Positions 1-13,800 of a DNA stretch of 64,000 bases are shown piece by piece. Position 1 is the first letter of the stretch. Each line of letters opens with the position of its first letter. This DNA is from Dromaius novaehollandiae (taxonomy: Eukaryota > Chordata > Aves > Casuariiformes > Dromaiidae): assembly GCF_036370855.1 (NCBI RefSeq), contig NC_088098.1:136358721-136422720 (forward strand), read 5' to 3'. The notes under the pieces were generated by a model that worked only from the letters and a program-made list of their open reading frames with translations, was not told where the DNA came from and made no database searches. Both the position numbers and the translations under genes were made by a program.

Positions 1-3000
1 CTTGGAAATGCCACTGTGCTGGGAGAGCTCCCCAGAACTGAAGACCACTCACGGCAATGACTGCTTTGCCTATAGTGCCATGAGTCTGAGCTTTCCAAAT
101 CAGAAAGGGACCAAGATTGCTCCAGATTGGAAATCTTTATGCACAATCTGGGTACCTGGTCTTCCATTCGCTCACACTTTCTGAGTGCTGGAACTTCACA
201 ATAAAAATGTTTAGCCCAGAAGACTACCCCAGGTTATGCTTCTGTTATCATATCTGGGAGCACTTATAAGTTCCAGTATCTGAACTAGAGAAAGAACCAG
301 ATATGAACTGTCCTCTTTTCTCTTCTTTCTTCTACTCTGGTTCCCACCAGCAGAAAGACCAGTACCTGCAGGTAAGTACAGATGCAGTTTCAGCATCCTT
401 CATAGCTTAAATGCAGGCTTTTCCAGTGTTTCAACAATCTGAATCTGTGTCCTAAAAGATGTGATATATGTAAGACATGCAGATATCTCAAATTCCAAAA
501 TGAGTAGACCTTCACTAAGGTTATGCAAAGAATACAAAAAGATAGATTAAAAAATAAAAGCAACATGTATTTCCCTTCCTTAGTATTTCTTCAGGTTGGA
601 ATTAGATCTTCTATGATATTCACACATCTCCCATAGCTCCCTTTCTGACCATGAAACTTCTTTTGCCACTGAAGGTCAGCCTACTTGATCGTGACAACTC
701 CTGTGGTTAAACGATGTTCCCATTCATCATACCTCCTGCCAAAAAAGCCCAGTCCTCTTCCTGCCTTTACCCCAAACCTCCTCATACACCTCCATATGGT
801 ACAATCTGCTCTAGGGTTGTAACATGTCTCTGACCAGCCAACAATAAATACTATGTTCAGTAAAGCCTCCCAGGGTCCAGCATGGTCATAATATCCAACC
901 CTTAGCTTGAACCAGAGTTAATTTAGATTACCTAGTCATCATAGGGAAATGAAGTCATACAGTGTAAAGTCAGTATAACCTTGGTAATGCTGCCTTTGTA
1001 GCTTTGGGTTTCATATTTGTGTCACACTAGTCCTGACATGGATTATGGTGAAAATCTTGGAAGCCACAGATAAGAATTCTGCTTCTCCTGCCTATGGGTA
1101 CAATCTCCAACAGCATGCCAGCAAATGCTACGTTAATGGGGCTTCTTTTTTTCATCTAAAAAGCCATCCTCCAGAGACATTTTCCCCTGCAGATGTTTAT
1201 CTACTTTTTTCTATAGATAGCTTTTCCTTCCTTATGCATCTATTCGTTTATGGTATAATGCTTGCACACATTTTAAAGTTTGTTCTGTTTTAACATGGTC
1301 CACGAGCACATTATTTTGACACAAAATAAATGTTTCAGTTCAGAGTGCATATAGCCTGGGGATGGATCACAGGCATAGAACACACCAGAGAAATACACTG
1401 GAGAATAGTATTATTCACTGTGTGTTTAGCAAGAAATTTTTCTACCTGCTATAGATGCCTCTCACCTTGCTTACAAATTTTATTTGAAGAATGGGATTTA
1501 GAAGAGGATACAAATGCTATGTTGCAGGAACAGAGAACATATTAAGGCCTTGAGGAGAAGCCTGAACATTCCTCTGGTTCCATGATGAGTGGATCTAATC
1601 AATTAATAAAAATCAGCAACATCTCTTCAAAATGATGTAAGGAATGCTTATCAAATTAATGTTGGTGACATCATGGTACACAGAATATGCTACACTAAAA
1701 AGGATCAAATTGGGTTATATTCTTCTTCCTGTGAAACAGAGAAAGGTAGCATCACACTGCCAATAACAGAAATAACAGTCTCGTGTTGCCCTTTCTATGT
1801 CATGCCCATCATATACCATGTTCATAGTATCTTTTAAGAGATGCAAGGATAGAAAAAGACCACTTCAGATGGAAATGAAGAGAACTTCCCTCTGTATGTC
1901 CTCAGAGGAGCCCTTCGCCTCTGTTTCACTTCCAGCTTCCCCATTACTGTTTGATTTCTTTGTCTAGACTGGAGTTTTCAACCCAAGGCACAGGTGCTGC
2001 TCCAAACTAGTGATGAGGATGCCCTATATGATTCATAAGGGATGGCAACAGTGACAGCAAACTCTATTCAGGCTACTGCACCTATCCACACAAAACAAGC
2101 CTAGGTCCAGCTGAACCCCACAGGACGCAGATTTTGGGGTAGGACCATGAAGTCCAGCACTCCCATATCTGAAAGCAAGGTATGAAGACATTTAAATCAT
2201 CCATGACTTAGCCTGTAAGCATCCAGACTGTATTTACATGTTCACCAGCCCGCTGGGTTTTGGAAACAGGCTCTAGAGGTCAGAAGATAATAACACTTGT
2301 TTTCTAGTTAGTATTTAAATAAGCACAATAGAACTACTTTAGTAAATAAATAAAAGTGCATTAATGTGCTGGGTAGCTTCCTCAACTCTAAATTAAAACA
2401 GGCTAATAAAAATAGAGAAGTGTTTCAGTCAACTCATGTTTTTACCTATGTGACTTAAAAGAGGATTATCACATGGCCATTTCATTTACTTATTTTTTCA
2501 AGCATGGTTAAGAAAAGTAGTGATTGGAAAGGCATCCCAGTTGGGACAGACAACATTTATGTGATACGTGGGCTGACTGGAGATTTAAAAGTGCTGTTTG
2601 TTATGCTACAGCCAGTTATGAAACAAATGATCTGGCTCCAACATAAACTGTTAAACTGAAAACATGCCAGAGGGAGACAGCTGTCAGTACATTAAAAAGT
2701 CATTTTCTCAGACTACAAAGACTTAAACCAATCATTTTATAAACATATTTCTTTGCCCAACCAGATTTCTGTAACTCTTAATGTTTTGCCTGCTGCATGG
2801 AAAAATAAAGTCAGTTTTCGCTCATATGATCTGTCAGGAATTTTTACTTGGGAAGAACAGATGGTGCTAAAAAACTGAACAAGGATAACAGCATTATCAG
2901 GCTTTCAACTACAAAACTCATTCTTTCTACACACATTTAAAATGGAAACACAGCACAACACAAACCTTTGACCATGCCCAAACCACAGTTTGTATTTAAA

Positions 3001-3904
3001 AGGTCTCTCCTGTTCCCTGTGTCAGGGATCACATTTTGGAGCCACTTGCTTCCAGATTTGTGGCAGAGTTTGGACTAAAAATGAAAGACATGGCCAAACT
3101 CACCAGTGGCGTAAACTTGTATACTGCAACTAAATCAGTGGATATAGGGATTTATAGAGGATAAGGATCTGACATCACACCTTCCAGACCATCCATGCCA
3201 TATTTCGTGCTCAGCCCAGTGACTGCTTGGGCAGGTATTTGAGAGGCTAGCAAGGGCCCTCCAGACAAAACTCAGAGCAGTGTCTTTTCTCTGAAATCAT
3301 TTTGTACACTTATAGCACCACCCAAGTAAATATTTCTGGATCCCCTGCATTGTGTTAACTAACTCCTCTTCTGAAGTATCACCTCTGTGACACACAGCCA
3401 GCTAGAGAAGTCGGAGATCCCAAATTACTCTGTCCTTCTGCGCCTGCCTATTCAGTAGCCCAGGAATTAAAGGTAGCAGTCATGTGCAAAAGCCAGAAGT
3501 CCCAGCCCTTTCACTTAAAAAAAAAAACAACAAAAAAAGAAGGAAAAACAATACAGTGCCCAGCCAGTCCATTATCTGAACTGCTGCGAGTTAGAGTCCC
3601 AAGAATGAGAAGCACTGACGGGGCAAGAAAACTGAACTAGTCTGAGCTGGGCAATTTATGGACAGGAAATGGGGTGACTTAACAGCCCTGTTAACTTCTC
3701 TGCTGGCATGGATAATGTCGACCTGATGAGCTATTGCTCAATAAAACACATTTATTTACTTTGCCCTTCATTTTTGTTCAGCAAGCCAAGTCTTGACAGA
3801 GCTACTAACTCTTCTAGTTTTTATGTGAAACTTCTTTTACTTGTTACTTTTCTTAGAGTCCCACTTCCTGGTGTTGTTTCATAGAAGTTCATTTCCTTAT
3901 TTTC
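1..3904. other. Intergenic, no gene seen
   Basis: This is AT-rich sequence with only short open frames (all under 100 codons) and no recognisable protein. An A-rich patch lies near 3518-3545. About 2440-2870 is compositionally even, without simple repeats, and could be conserved non-coding DNA, but that cannot be judged from one sequence. It lies more than 10 kb upstream of the AP1S2 promoter. Confidence 0.6.
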
Positions 3905-4113
3905 TTCTTCTTTCAGTCTTGCTGTTCTTCCTTCCCCCTTCCTCCTCCTTCCTCCTCCTTCCTCTTCCTTCACCCTCCCCTCCCTTTTCCTTTCCTTTCC
4001 TTTCCTTTCCTTCTCTTCCCTTCCCTATCCTCTTTTCTTTCCCTTCCTTCTATTCCATCCCTTCTTCTCCCCCTCCTCCTTCCTTCCTTCCCTCCTTCCC
4101 CCCTTCCCTCCCC
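3905..4113. repeat. Polypyrimidine (C/T) low-complexity tract
   Basis: About 210 bases consist almost only of C and T on the plus strand. They are made of shifting CCTT, CTTT, TCC and CTTCC units, including a regular TTTCC block near 3985-4010. The complementary strand is a matching purine tract. The 91-codon open frame across it (Leu/Pro/Ser/Phe only) is a composition artefact. Confidence 0.9.
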
Positions 4114-7100
4114 TAAAATCTTAGCTCACTGTAGAGAAAAAATGAAAAATGACCTGTATGGATGCCAAAGACCCAGAAACCAAAAAGCAAGGAAAAGGAA
4201 CCTTCCAACATATTTATTTTTAAATCACATAATTTTGGGCCAGGCTTTTGTGGGCTTTGAAAACATGGAACTAATAATAAGGTCATCCACTAGGATTTAA
4301 AACCAGGGCTGTCTCTACAGCACAGTATTGAGAGTGGCAGGTGGCAGCAGTGCACAGATACAATCTGTTAAAGCAATAATAATGATTACTACTCAGCGTT
4401 CCTCTCCAGAAGCAGCACCATTAATGAAAATGTGATCTGCTGTAACCTAAATATGTCATTACCAGCGACTTCTAAGACAAGTCTAATAGCACAGGTTGTA
4501 TATATTGCTGGCAGGGCCCAGCATTTCTGCTTCCCATGAGATGGCAAGGCACTGGTTCCACTCCGTAGCACGGAGGGGAAAAGGGCAACCTCGCAAATCA
4601 GCTTGACTACTGTCTAGAGAATCTGCCTTTTTCTCAGAGACGGACCTGAGTGTTTGGCTTTGTCTGCCTCTGGATGTGTCTGACTGGTTTCTTGAGCTGG
4701 TGATGGGGAGGCTGTGCCTATGTGGAGAAGCCAGGAGCACTACTTGTTCCAAAGCTTGCCCTGACCCCTCGCCAGGCCACAACCCCCGTGCCCAGTGGTC
4801 TGCTTCCCTGGCATCCCTCCCTGACCAGGTGCTGCACACACCACGCCAGCTGAGCAGGATGATTCAGCACTCAGTGCAAGGTAAGCCTAGACACTGCCAA
4901 AGTCTCCTCCACTGTGGTGATGTCTAAACTGCAGAGTTATCCAGGGCGCTCAGCCAGTTTTCAGCCTTCCCCATCCATCATCGGCACTTCAGCCTGGTGC
5001 TTTCAGCCTGGCACTGCTTTAAGGCCTAAAACTGACTTTGTAGCCATCTGTTTCTAGAGTCGGGCCGATGTGCAGTTAGGATATGGGCAAAACAGAAGCG
5101 CTGTGGGCCCGGTCTTGCCAGGTACCTGCAGGCACCACAAGGGAGCCGAGCAGAGTGCCACTTGCCCCGTGCTCCACCCACGCATGAGTGGGGACAGGAG
5201 CAGCCCTCAGACGTGGGCATGCAGGTGCTCACTCATCAGGCTAAGGGGTAAGCTCAGAGCTGCTAGCTCTGAGGGAGGTCCTGTAGAACTGTAGAGTGGG
5301 CACGTACACCGCAAGCACTGGATTCAACTATGCACGTCCTGGTCTTAAATAAAATTCACTGAGTGGTGTGTCGAGTCACACAGAAAGAATCTTTTAAAAG
5401 CTCACTACTTCTCGCTAAGGAGCTACTTGCTCAGATAAAAGCGTTTTTGAGCTTTTACTACATATAAATGAAAGGCAGGAAAGAAAAAAAATTCTTTTCT
5501 CAGCCTCTTAATAGTTTTAATGCAATCAATTAAATCAGCATAAACTATATGAATTTCCAGTTAAGACTCCATCTGTTTTTTATGATGTTGCATAGCCACC
5601 GTACATATTATTTTTTCAGTAAGGAACCAAAGTATATAGTCAGTAATTCTTTTGAAATCGGTGCAGCTCTTTCTCAGACATACACAAACACACACTTTGG
5701 GCTTTTGCTGAACGGAGATTTCTGACCCCAGGGAGGCTGAGAGCCGAGTCAAACAGTGAAATGATGGTAGTACCTTCACCTCTGTGCCATCTACAGTGAT
5801 ATCCCCCTTAATGAGCGACAACACTTGTTCCTTGCCACTTGTTAGAACTGGAACAGGAAAGTCAGCTCCAGTCTAAATATTTACAGAGTACTGACAGATA
5901 AGAGTGGGGTTCTAAGCAAGCATTCATGTTTCCATTTTTAAATCACTGTTTGTTCATTATATTGCCCATCCCATTTAGGGTGATAAAATTGGATGTTTTA
6001 TTCCATCTCTACTTTGGTATCACAGGTAGTTCCTTCCAGCTGCCTTTGAAGACATAATCTTTCTCCTTGAATTTATGAGTGAATTAGGTATTCAAGAGCG
6101 TGAAGAACCCAGCTGAATTAAACAAGTTCAGTGGGAGGTATACAAAAACTATCTGTCCTGTAGAACAAAATTTTAGGTGTGATATTCTTGTGAGGCCTTC
6201 TTTGGGGGGAATTCATCTGAGCCCCCCATTTTTATGTATGCCTTTTCTTTAGACAGCATTTTTAAACATATGTGTACCATGGGCATCCATGTGAACCGCC
6301 CCCTTCATCTGTCAGTCAGCACCTGGTATTTCCCAACTTATCTGTTACTTGAAAATAGAATGGCATTGAGGAAAAAAAGCAGGCTAGTGTGTAAGAGAAC
6401 ATATTTAGCAGACAAACTAAAGAGAGCTACAGGATAAATTATGTCTATCTAGTTGCTCTGGTAGTGTCTGCTTCTCTAGCCTCTACAAGCTTTAATAACC
6501 AAGGTACACTCTGTACTTAGGAGAGGAAGAAATCTTCTGAAAATGATCTTTTGAGCACAGAACTATCACTTGAAGCAGGCATCCGTGATGGAGAAACACT
6601 GATCTCTAGTTTTGGACAACCATGCTGCTTTTCTGGTTTTATATTTACATCTATTTCCTTTTCTAGCTACTTAGCTCTGTGATGAATTGTAATGGGGGTT
6701 GTTCTGGGTAATGCATGTAAGAGTAGGCCAAAGAAGGAGTGCTGCTACATAAATTATGTTGTTTGTTACAGCTTTTAAGTTTGCTTAAACAGACATATTG
6801 ATGAAATGTTGGTAACCATCTGCTACCAACATTTGTAAATAAATATAAACCAACTTAAATATTCCCTTGCTTGTTGCTCTGTTTCAGGCATGGGTCTCTC
6901 TTGTTCTTTTTTTTCTTAGGTTTACATGCAGCTTATGTACAGACTTAATTTCTTCAGACTGTTTAGCTGCTCTGGGGTGATTTCACTGCACTGTTGTTTG
7001 GTGTCTCTCAATACAAATTACTCATGATCAGAAAGGAAAGGTGCCTAATTCCGATTCTTCAGTAGCAAAGCAAGCTGTAAAACTGTCATTTCTTTGTGGC

Positions 7101-8710
7101 AGAGTGGGAAGAGAGGTGAATTCTAAGTTTTTTTTTTTTTTTACATGAGTTCCTTCTGCAAATCTGACCAAGTGGGACAGAGCTTTTCTAGTCACAGAAG
7201 GAAGAGCATTCATAGTATCTAGGAGCCCTATCCAAAACTCAGCTATGTACGACACTTTCCAGAAATAAAAGCTGGAATTTTGAAAGTTTGAATCTTTAGT
7301 TTTGGCCTTATGTCAGGGTTGACTGTATTATAGAAAACTTCACAGAAACTCTGGAATGCAGCAACTACTCATTTTAATGCATTCTTTCCCATGCATATTT
7401 CTTCTCCTGTTTGTGATCATAGGTTCTCTCTTCTGTATTTACAACAACTGCTTACAGGGAAAAATAGTATTTAGAAATTTGTACTAGAAATCAGCCATCT
7501 GATACTTCTTCATGCATCTAACCCAATAAATGCTGCTCGTTGACTATTGCTATCATTTTGCACCACAGTGCCCCAGGGAAATAAATACTGCTCACTCTCA
7601 GATCTGATTTCCTTTCTGACAGCTTGGTCTCTGCCACAAACAGTGCCTCTAAGTTAAGAGTGCTCAAAGGGAAACCCACATTTGGAATAAAGTGTTTACA
7701 AAAATAAATGATCAAAGAAAGGAGTTCTTGATGGCCAAATTTTCCTATTAAAATGTTAATTTCTGGCAACTGGTAGTTAAGTTTTACAACAGGAACTTAC
7801 AACTCCTCTAACACATCAAGGGCTGTGCGTATTTTAGACACCCTTTTTTTTCTTTTTTGATGCTCTGCACTGAGTTATTACATCTCATTAAGCATGACCT
7901 CTAAACAGATTTTTTAAATGTAATACAGTAGAAACCTATCTTGATTAATTAAAAAAAAAAGTATTCCTTACCCACTAAAGAGCTAGATCGAATATGAGCA
8001 TAGTTGTATTATTTTGCACAAACCAATGATTTTTTTTTGCTTCCAGATGACTGCAATGCTTATGAAACCTGCCAGGATGGATTAAAATTATTCATGAATT
8101 TGTGAGAAGGGCCTTAGGTTCCACACAGCAAGTATTTTGTAGTAGTAAGAATGTGTTGCCAGAGGATCTATCCTTGTTAATAGCATACTCTGCAGTTTTG
8201 AAACACTGGCCTTTCAGACTTGAGCAAATAATAGAATCTTATTTTGGCTTTGTTCCACTAATAACACATTGGTACATGTAGCAGAACAGGACAGAATCCT
8301 AAAGTCAGAGAGTAAACGGGGTCTTTTTAATGGGACATGCTTCTTACTGTATTGCTGATATGCTACTGTATAGAGGGAAATAAAAAGTGAGATTTGCACT
8401 TGAGGAACAGAATGTTCAGGGAAAAAATAGCAGCTTCTTGGTTCTCTTGCAGTGATTTGTAACAAATACTAAGATTGGTATTAATGGAGTATGAATGCAA
8501 AAGTGTGTATGTATATGTATGAAAGCACCAGAAGACACAGAACACGGATTAAAAAGAAAGGTATGTGAATGAAGAGAAGGAACAAACTGACCTACAGATA
8601 AGACATCAACAAAATGAAGAACAAGACCAGAGCCATAAAATACCAAGATAAGGACAACAAATGAACTCTGATATTCATCGATTTTGCCTAAGATTTGTGA
8701 AGGGTGAAAC
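4114..8710. other. Intergenic, no gene seen
   Basis: No coding exon or RNA gene is recognised. The stretch 4600-5300 is somewhat richer in GC and has overlapping short frames on both strands, but none resembles a known protein. A T15 run lies at 7128-7142. Confidence 0.55.
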
Positions 8711-8770
8711 AAAATCATGAGACAGCGAATCCCAAAAGCCAAAATCATGAGACAACACATCCCAAAAGCC
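8711..8770 (+). repeat. Two-copy tandem 30-mer
   Basis: Units at 8711-8740 and 8741-8770 match at 27 of 30 bases. Both begin AAAATCATGAGACA and end CCCAAAAGCC. They are head to tail with no gap, which fits a local slippage or duplication event followed by three substitutions. Confidence 0.9.
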
Positions 8771-11700
8771 ATTCACTTCCAAAGTGGATGTCCCAGGGGC
8801 ACAGAGAAGACTCAGCACTCAGCATCCTGGTCCCCTGTATGATCACACAAGTGACCTTGGCCAGACCACTTGGACACACGTATCTTGGTGCTTGTGAGTA
8901 TGTGTGTGTGTGAGTACAAAATGATAAAATCAACCATTTAGAGATTTAGTTAAACAGAATCATGTTCCTCTTCCAAAAGACCTTGCAGAGAGCTTTGTTA
9001 CACTCATTACCTATGCTGTTTAGTTCTTCAAAAATCCTTCAGAAACTAGAGATCTCAGGTATATATTCTTTCAATTCATGCACACATTCCCTATGCACTC
9101 CTGGCAAAGATGTTTGCTGTAATTGCTCTTTGGCAGCTTTAAGCCAGGTGAAGGATGGCATTGCAAAGATAGGCTATACTAAGCAAGGGCAACAGTGTGG
9201 GTCCAGAGAGTTTGATGAACTAGAATCTCTATGGATATAACGTTCTTTCATATAGACACAGTCAGCTCGAAATATAGTCATCATTTAAATTCTTCTTGAG
9301 CCTTCAAAATAGGGAGTAAATGGTTTATAGGCTTTCAGCTGCCCCAGCTTCATCCACTTTAAATAGTTCAGCCCCCCCCCCACAAAATGGCAATAAATGA
9401 AGGCATTATATAGTATGTTTTCCTTTATGTTAGTAGCAAGGAGGCGGCAGATCATATAATGTATTTTCTTTAAAATGACAGATGAAGTTGTGCTGAATTA
9501 TCCAGAAGGATTTAAAATGAAAGTCTAGTGTAATACTGTAGAATCAGTATGGAAGCTTGGAAGATTTAGGAATCTGATTATAACACGGAACATTTTAATT
9601 CTGGGTTATCATTTCAGATCAAGGCCAGTTTCCAAGTTCCCATGAAAAATTACTATTTGCTGCATGATTAGAGACACATGCTGTGTGCGTCTGTATCCTC
9701 TGTCCTGGTTACACCAAGCAACATGCCAATCTAAGAAAGTCAGAAGATGGAAAATGGATTGCCTCCTTGTTGCAAAAGGCAGTATCTTCTGAGCTATATT
9801 AGATCATATATTAGTCCACACACAAAAGGATCAATAGGATCATCATTTGGGTGTGTCTCATAGCAAGGACCAGAAAACGACATAAATGCCTAAATCAGGA
9901 TTTTTGGTGGGTTCAGGATGATCAAACTCCACTACAGAAAACCCAGATGCAGTCTTGCTCTAATGACACCTGATTCCGCAGGTGTCCTATCCCGAGTTGT
10001 GCTCTGGTATATAAAAAGAATCACTCATCCTGGGCAAAACTGAGCAGCTCAGCACTAGCCTGCCCAAGTACTTCTCTGTCTGAGGGGATGGATCCAATAA
10101 GCACTTACCGTTTAACCTGCAGCATCAGCCACTTCACAAAATGCAGTGGCAGCTACTGCTCTCTTAGGAGTGCCAGAGGATGAAGAAAATGCATGTGAGA
10201 TGCTTTATTCAATGACTCCTTAAATTGAAGTATTGACACAGTCTTAGAAATCCCAGACTCCTCTGTCCCTCCCAGCAACTACTTTGTGAGGCTTAAAAAC
10301 CAGGTTTGCTCATGTGCTCGCTTTTGGTCCAGGAAACATTCAATTCTTTGCTGCACTGTGGCAGTTTGTACCAGTAGAGTGGGAAGGGGCACTGGGAGTC
10401 CTGACAATTTCTTAATAAACGTTTGTGGAGAAGCTTGTTTCTTCTTCACTTCTGAGGCCCCTGGGCACTACTGCATTATAAACATTGAATAAAGAAAGGT
10501 AAAAACATCACCTAAATTACAGTAAGGAGATAATCCTGCTAGTCACTAGCCCAACATACATGACTACCTGCTGCCTTGTGTATGTCTTATTCAAAGGGCT
10601 GCTGTGCTTTGTGGCAGGCTCAGCTTGATGAACATTTTAAATAAAGGGAAGCCCTTTCTGAGTGGCAACTATGGCATTCCCATACTCCATCTATGCATAT
10701 CTAGATATTTTAAAAACAGGTTTTTATTTACCAAAGAAAATGACATTTTTAATTTATGGTTTAGGTTCTGTAATTCACATAATGAGACTGGAAGAATGAC
10801 ATTTGAGCTTCAACGCCCTCCTCCAGCTCTGAAAAGTCCATTTCAGGGATGAACATCCCCAATGCCCACTTTGTGGCTGTGCTTATCCCAAACATGGCCT
10901 GTCATCCATATTCCTGAGAGCGAGGCATACGTGACTCTTAAAAACCAATCATCTTTAAAAGGATTTTAATGTCCAGAAATCTCTCACAGACAAACCTGTA
11001 ACACCTATACCAAGTGCAGGTAAGGATTCCAGACAGAATCTGATGATTTACTAGCATCTAGCAATCAGGCTACTAGGTTGCACTAAAAAGTATTTCATCA
11101 AGAGAGATAGCTCCACATAAAAAAGGAGCATTGCAATGAAAACTGTCATTTATGGTCTCATGTATACTTCTGGCTCCACTGAGAGTAAGTGTTCTGCATG
11201 AAGCATAGTGTTACACTGATAGTTTGGCCAATGATCAGACAGTACATCAGGGAAGAGAACTGCATACAATAATACAACATCCTGTTTGGAGGCTTAAGAG
11301 GCAAAAATCTAGCAGTAATCACTTCCAAGACTAGTAACTCAGTCCTTATTGCCTTCATAATGACTCTATAGTTATTCAGTCAATGAAAATGTAGTCTGAT
11401 ATTGTGCATCAAGAAGATAAATTAACAATAAAAGGAGTCTCACTCATACATCCATTGCCTCCTTTAATGGAGACCTGCAAAGATATAGTATGCACTTTTA
11501 AAGCATGTTGCCTTCCTATTCAAGAAGGTGAAGAAATTTGAAAGGGAGGGCGGTGCAAAGCATTTTTTTCCTAAATTTTGGTTTGCTCTCCTGCAAAAAG
11601 AGACCTGTTAAAATTTAATAACTGATTGTTCCTTTGGAATTAATAATTAGTTCATGTTACAAAAGCCTCTTGGTTTACCCATCATTTTGGCTAACAATGA

Positions 11701-13555
11701 AAACACAACAAAACGCTATCAGGGGCTTCTGATTTGGCACTATAACAGTGCATGAAGTGCCAGATGCCAGGATGTTGGTAGTTTGCCTTATTAATTTTCA
11801 TACCCATATTCCAGACAAACCTAATATATTCTAATTAACTGGAAAACAAAACAAAACAAAACAAGAAGAACAGACATAAACCATACCAGGCAAAACAAAA
11901 CAAATTTAATCTCATTTTGTGTAAGCTTCCTTCCTCCCTTCTTCCTCTCTCTCAGCTCCAGGCAGTTCTCTTCTGTGTCTCAAATCATGCTGAAAATAAT
12001 CCAGTGAGTAAACTCTTGGCTGGGGACCCCAAATGTTGTACGGTCAATGGATATATCCCCTGAAGACTTGCCTTACATCTAAAATGGAATATAAAGGACT
12101 TTTACTACTATAGCAGTTAAAAAAATATATCCATTATTAAACTAAGGGGTTATCATTCATGGCTTAGAAACCAAAATACTGAGCTCATTCTTTAAAATCC
12201 ATCTTGTCAAAGCTGGTTATAAGACAATAAACAAAGGCTAATGAACAGACGACTCACTATGTCATGTCTAAAATTAGACTGCATGACATTTTCATTGTCA
12301 TGGGCTTGTGGAATACACAAAGGCTATTATATTATTGTTATAAGCATCATATGTATCTTTATCAGTTTGTTAATTACAGCTAGTTCAGTATATTGCTAGA
12401 TCAGTGGGTAAGTGACAGCATAATTTCTTACAGGAAAGAAAGACAGAGTGGGTATAAACAGGGGTAATTAGTACAAATCGCAACTCTTGCAAACAGCAAG
12501 TCGTCTGAAGTTCCTGGAAGAAACAGCACAAATAGGAAGGACAACATTACCTCTGTCACTACCTTCCTGCCAGAGGTACCGGATCCTCAGACTGACTCAG
12601 TTGTTTATTTTATCCTCACCTATACAGCCCAAATAAGCCTCATTAGCAATGCCCTGTTGTTTAAGCGAGAGGCAGCATGAGCATTTATGGCAGCACAGGA
12701 TAAGAGATGACAATGTGGAGCTGGGAATAAGAGGAGGGATGGGAGAAGATGGGATTTAGATAATCTGAAACCACCATGGAATCACACCTTAAACCGCTTA
12801 AAATAAGCAGGCTCATTTTGACAGAAATGAGTTAAAGAACAATCACATGAGTGGTGATACAGGCAGGCTTGAGAAAATGGCATCCTCCAGCTGCAACAGA
12901 GATGAGCAAGCAGGAACAGGCTGAGGAGATGGACCTGGCGGACCTCAGTTCACATCATGGTTCGCACATGCCTTATCATACCACCTGAAACTGCACGTAA
13001 CAGTGATTCTGACCAAGAGGAGAGTTAAGTAATAAACTTTAGGCTAAGAATTCTGAAGGGAAGAAATCCAGTCATGTAACTGACAGGTGCGAGAAGAACT
13101 GTGCTCTTGTACCACTGGAAGAAACAATAAACTGAAACTGAGCAGGAAATGTAACAAAAATTTAAATCAAAGATGCAAGATTTTTTTAAAAAAAGTGAAG
13201 TTTTTAGACTTTGTCTTTATGACACCAAAACACGTATTTCTTGAACCATCTGGGTAGTTCTAATTTCTAATGCTTCCAATTAACTAAGCTTTTGTAGAAT
13301 GTGTTGTTTGATCTATATGCAGAAATACTTCAGTATGCTGGGAAGTGGCAAATCATAATACAGGTCTGATGCGACTCCTTCACAAAATCAGTTTTGAGCT
13401 CTCATTACCATAATGATGCTAATATAGTGGAAATAGCTCAGATAAAGAGAAATAAAAGTTAGGTGCTGGATTATACAATGATTTAGAAAATCTATAAACA
13501 CTTGAAGTGTGCATACACTCATGATGGAGAATTTACGAAGTACAGGAAGTTAAGA
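8771..13555. other. Intergenic, no gene seen
   Basis: AT-rich sequence without a recognisable gene. It includes a short GT-rich patch near 8893-8911, a C run near 9371-9381 and an AAAAC pentanucleotide repeat at about 11842-11864. The block 12150-12700 is non-repetitive and contains several HMG-box-like ACAAAG words, so it is a possible but unproven regulatory element. Confidence 0.5.
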
Positions 13556-13800
13556 TCAAGAATAACAAAGCGCAGATTTGGAAGGAGAGAATTTATGAAA
13601 GCTTACTGTACAACAGGATATTTTAGACCCTGGAATAGCCTCACCAGGAACCAGCAGAGCTGCACTGCTTGAAAACTTTAAAACTACTGAGGATGAAACA
13701 ATGTACAGAAAGAGTAGTTCCACACTGGCAGAAGGGTAGACTGTTTGAGCTAACAAATCCATACACATCTCTTCCTGGACTTAATAAAAGACAAGTTCAA
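13556..13800 (+). mobile_element. Ancient CR1/L3-like LINE 3' fragment
   Basis: The text around 13627-13770 follows the familiar 3' end of CR1/L3-type LINEs. It reads as a degenerate 'tggaatag... ccagg... cacttgaa...tttaaaact' series, then a 'cactggca...' block and an 'actgtttgagctaacaaat' block. Similarity is judged by eye from memory of the consensus and is diverged. No open reading frame remains. Boundaries are approximate. Confidence 0.5.

Noticed and set aside
3841-4116. 91-codon plus-strand frame, Ser/Pro/Phe/Leu-rich
   Set aside because: It is a translation of the polypyrimidine tract. Only codons made of C and T occur.
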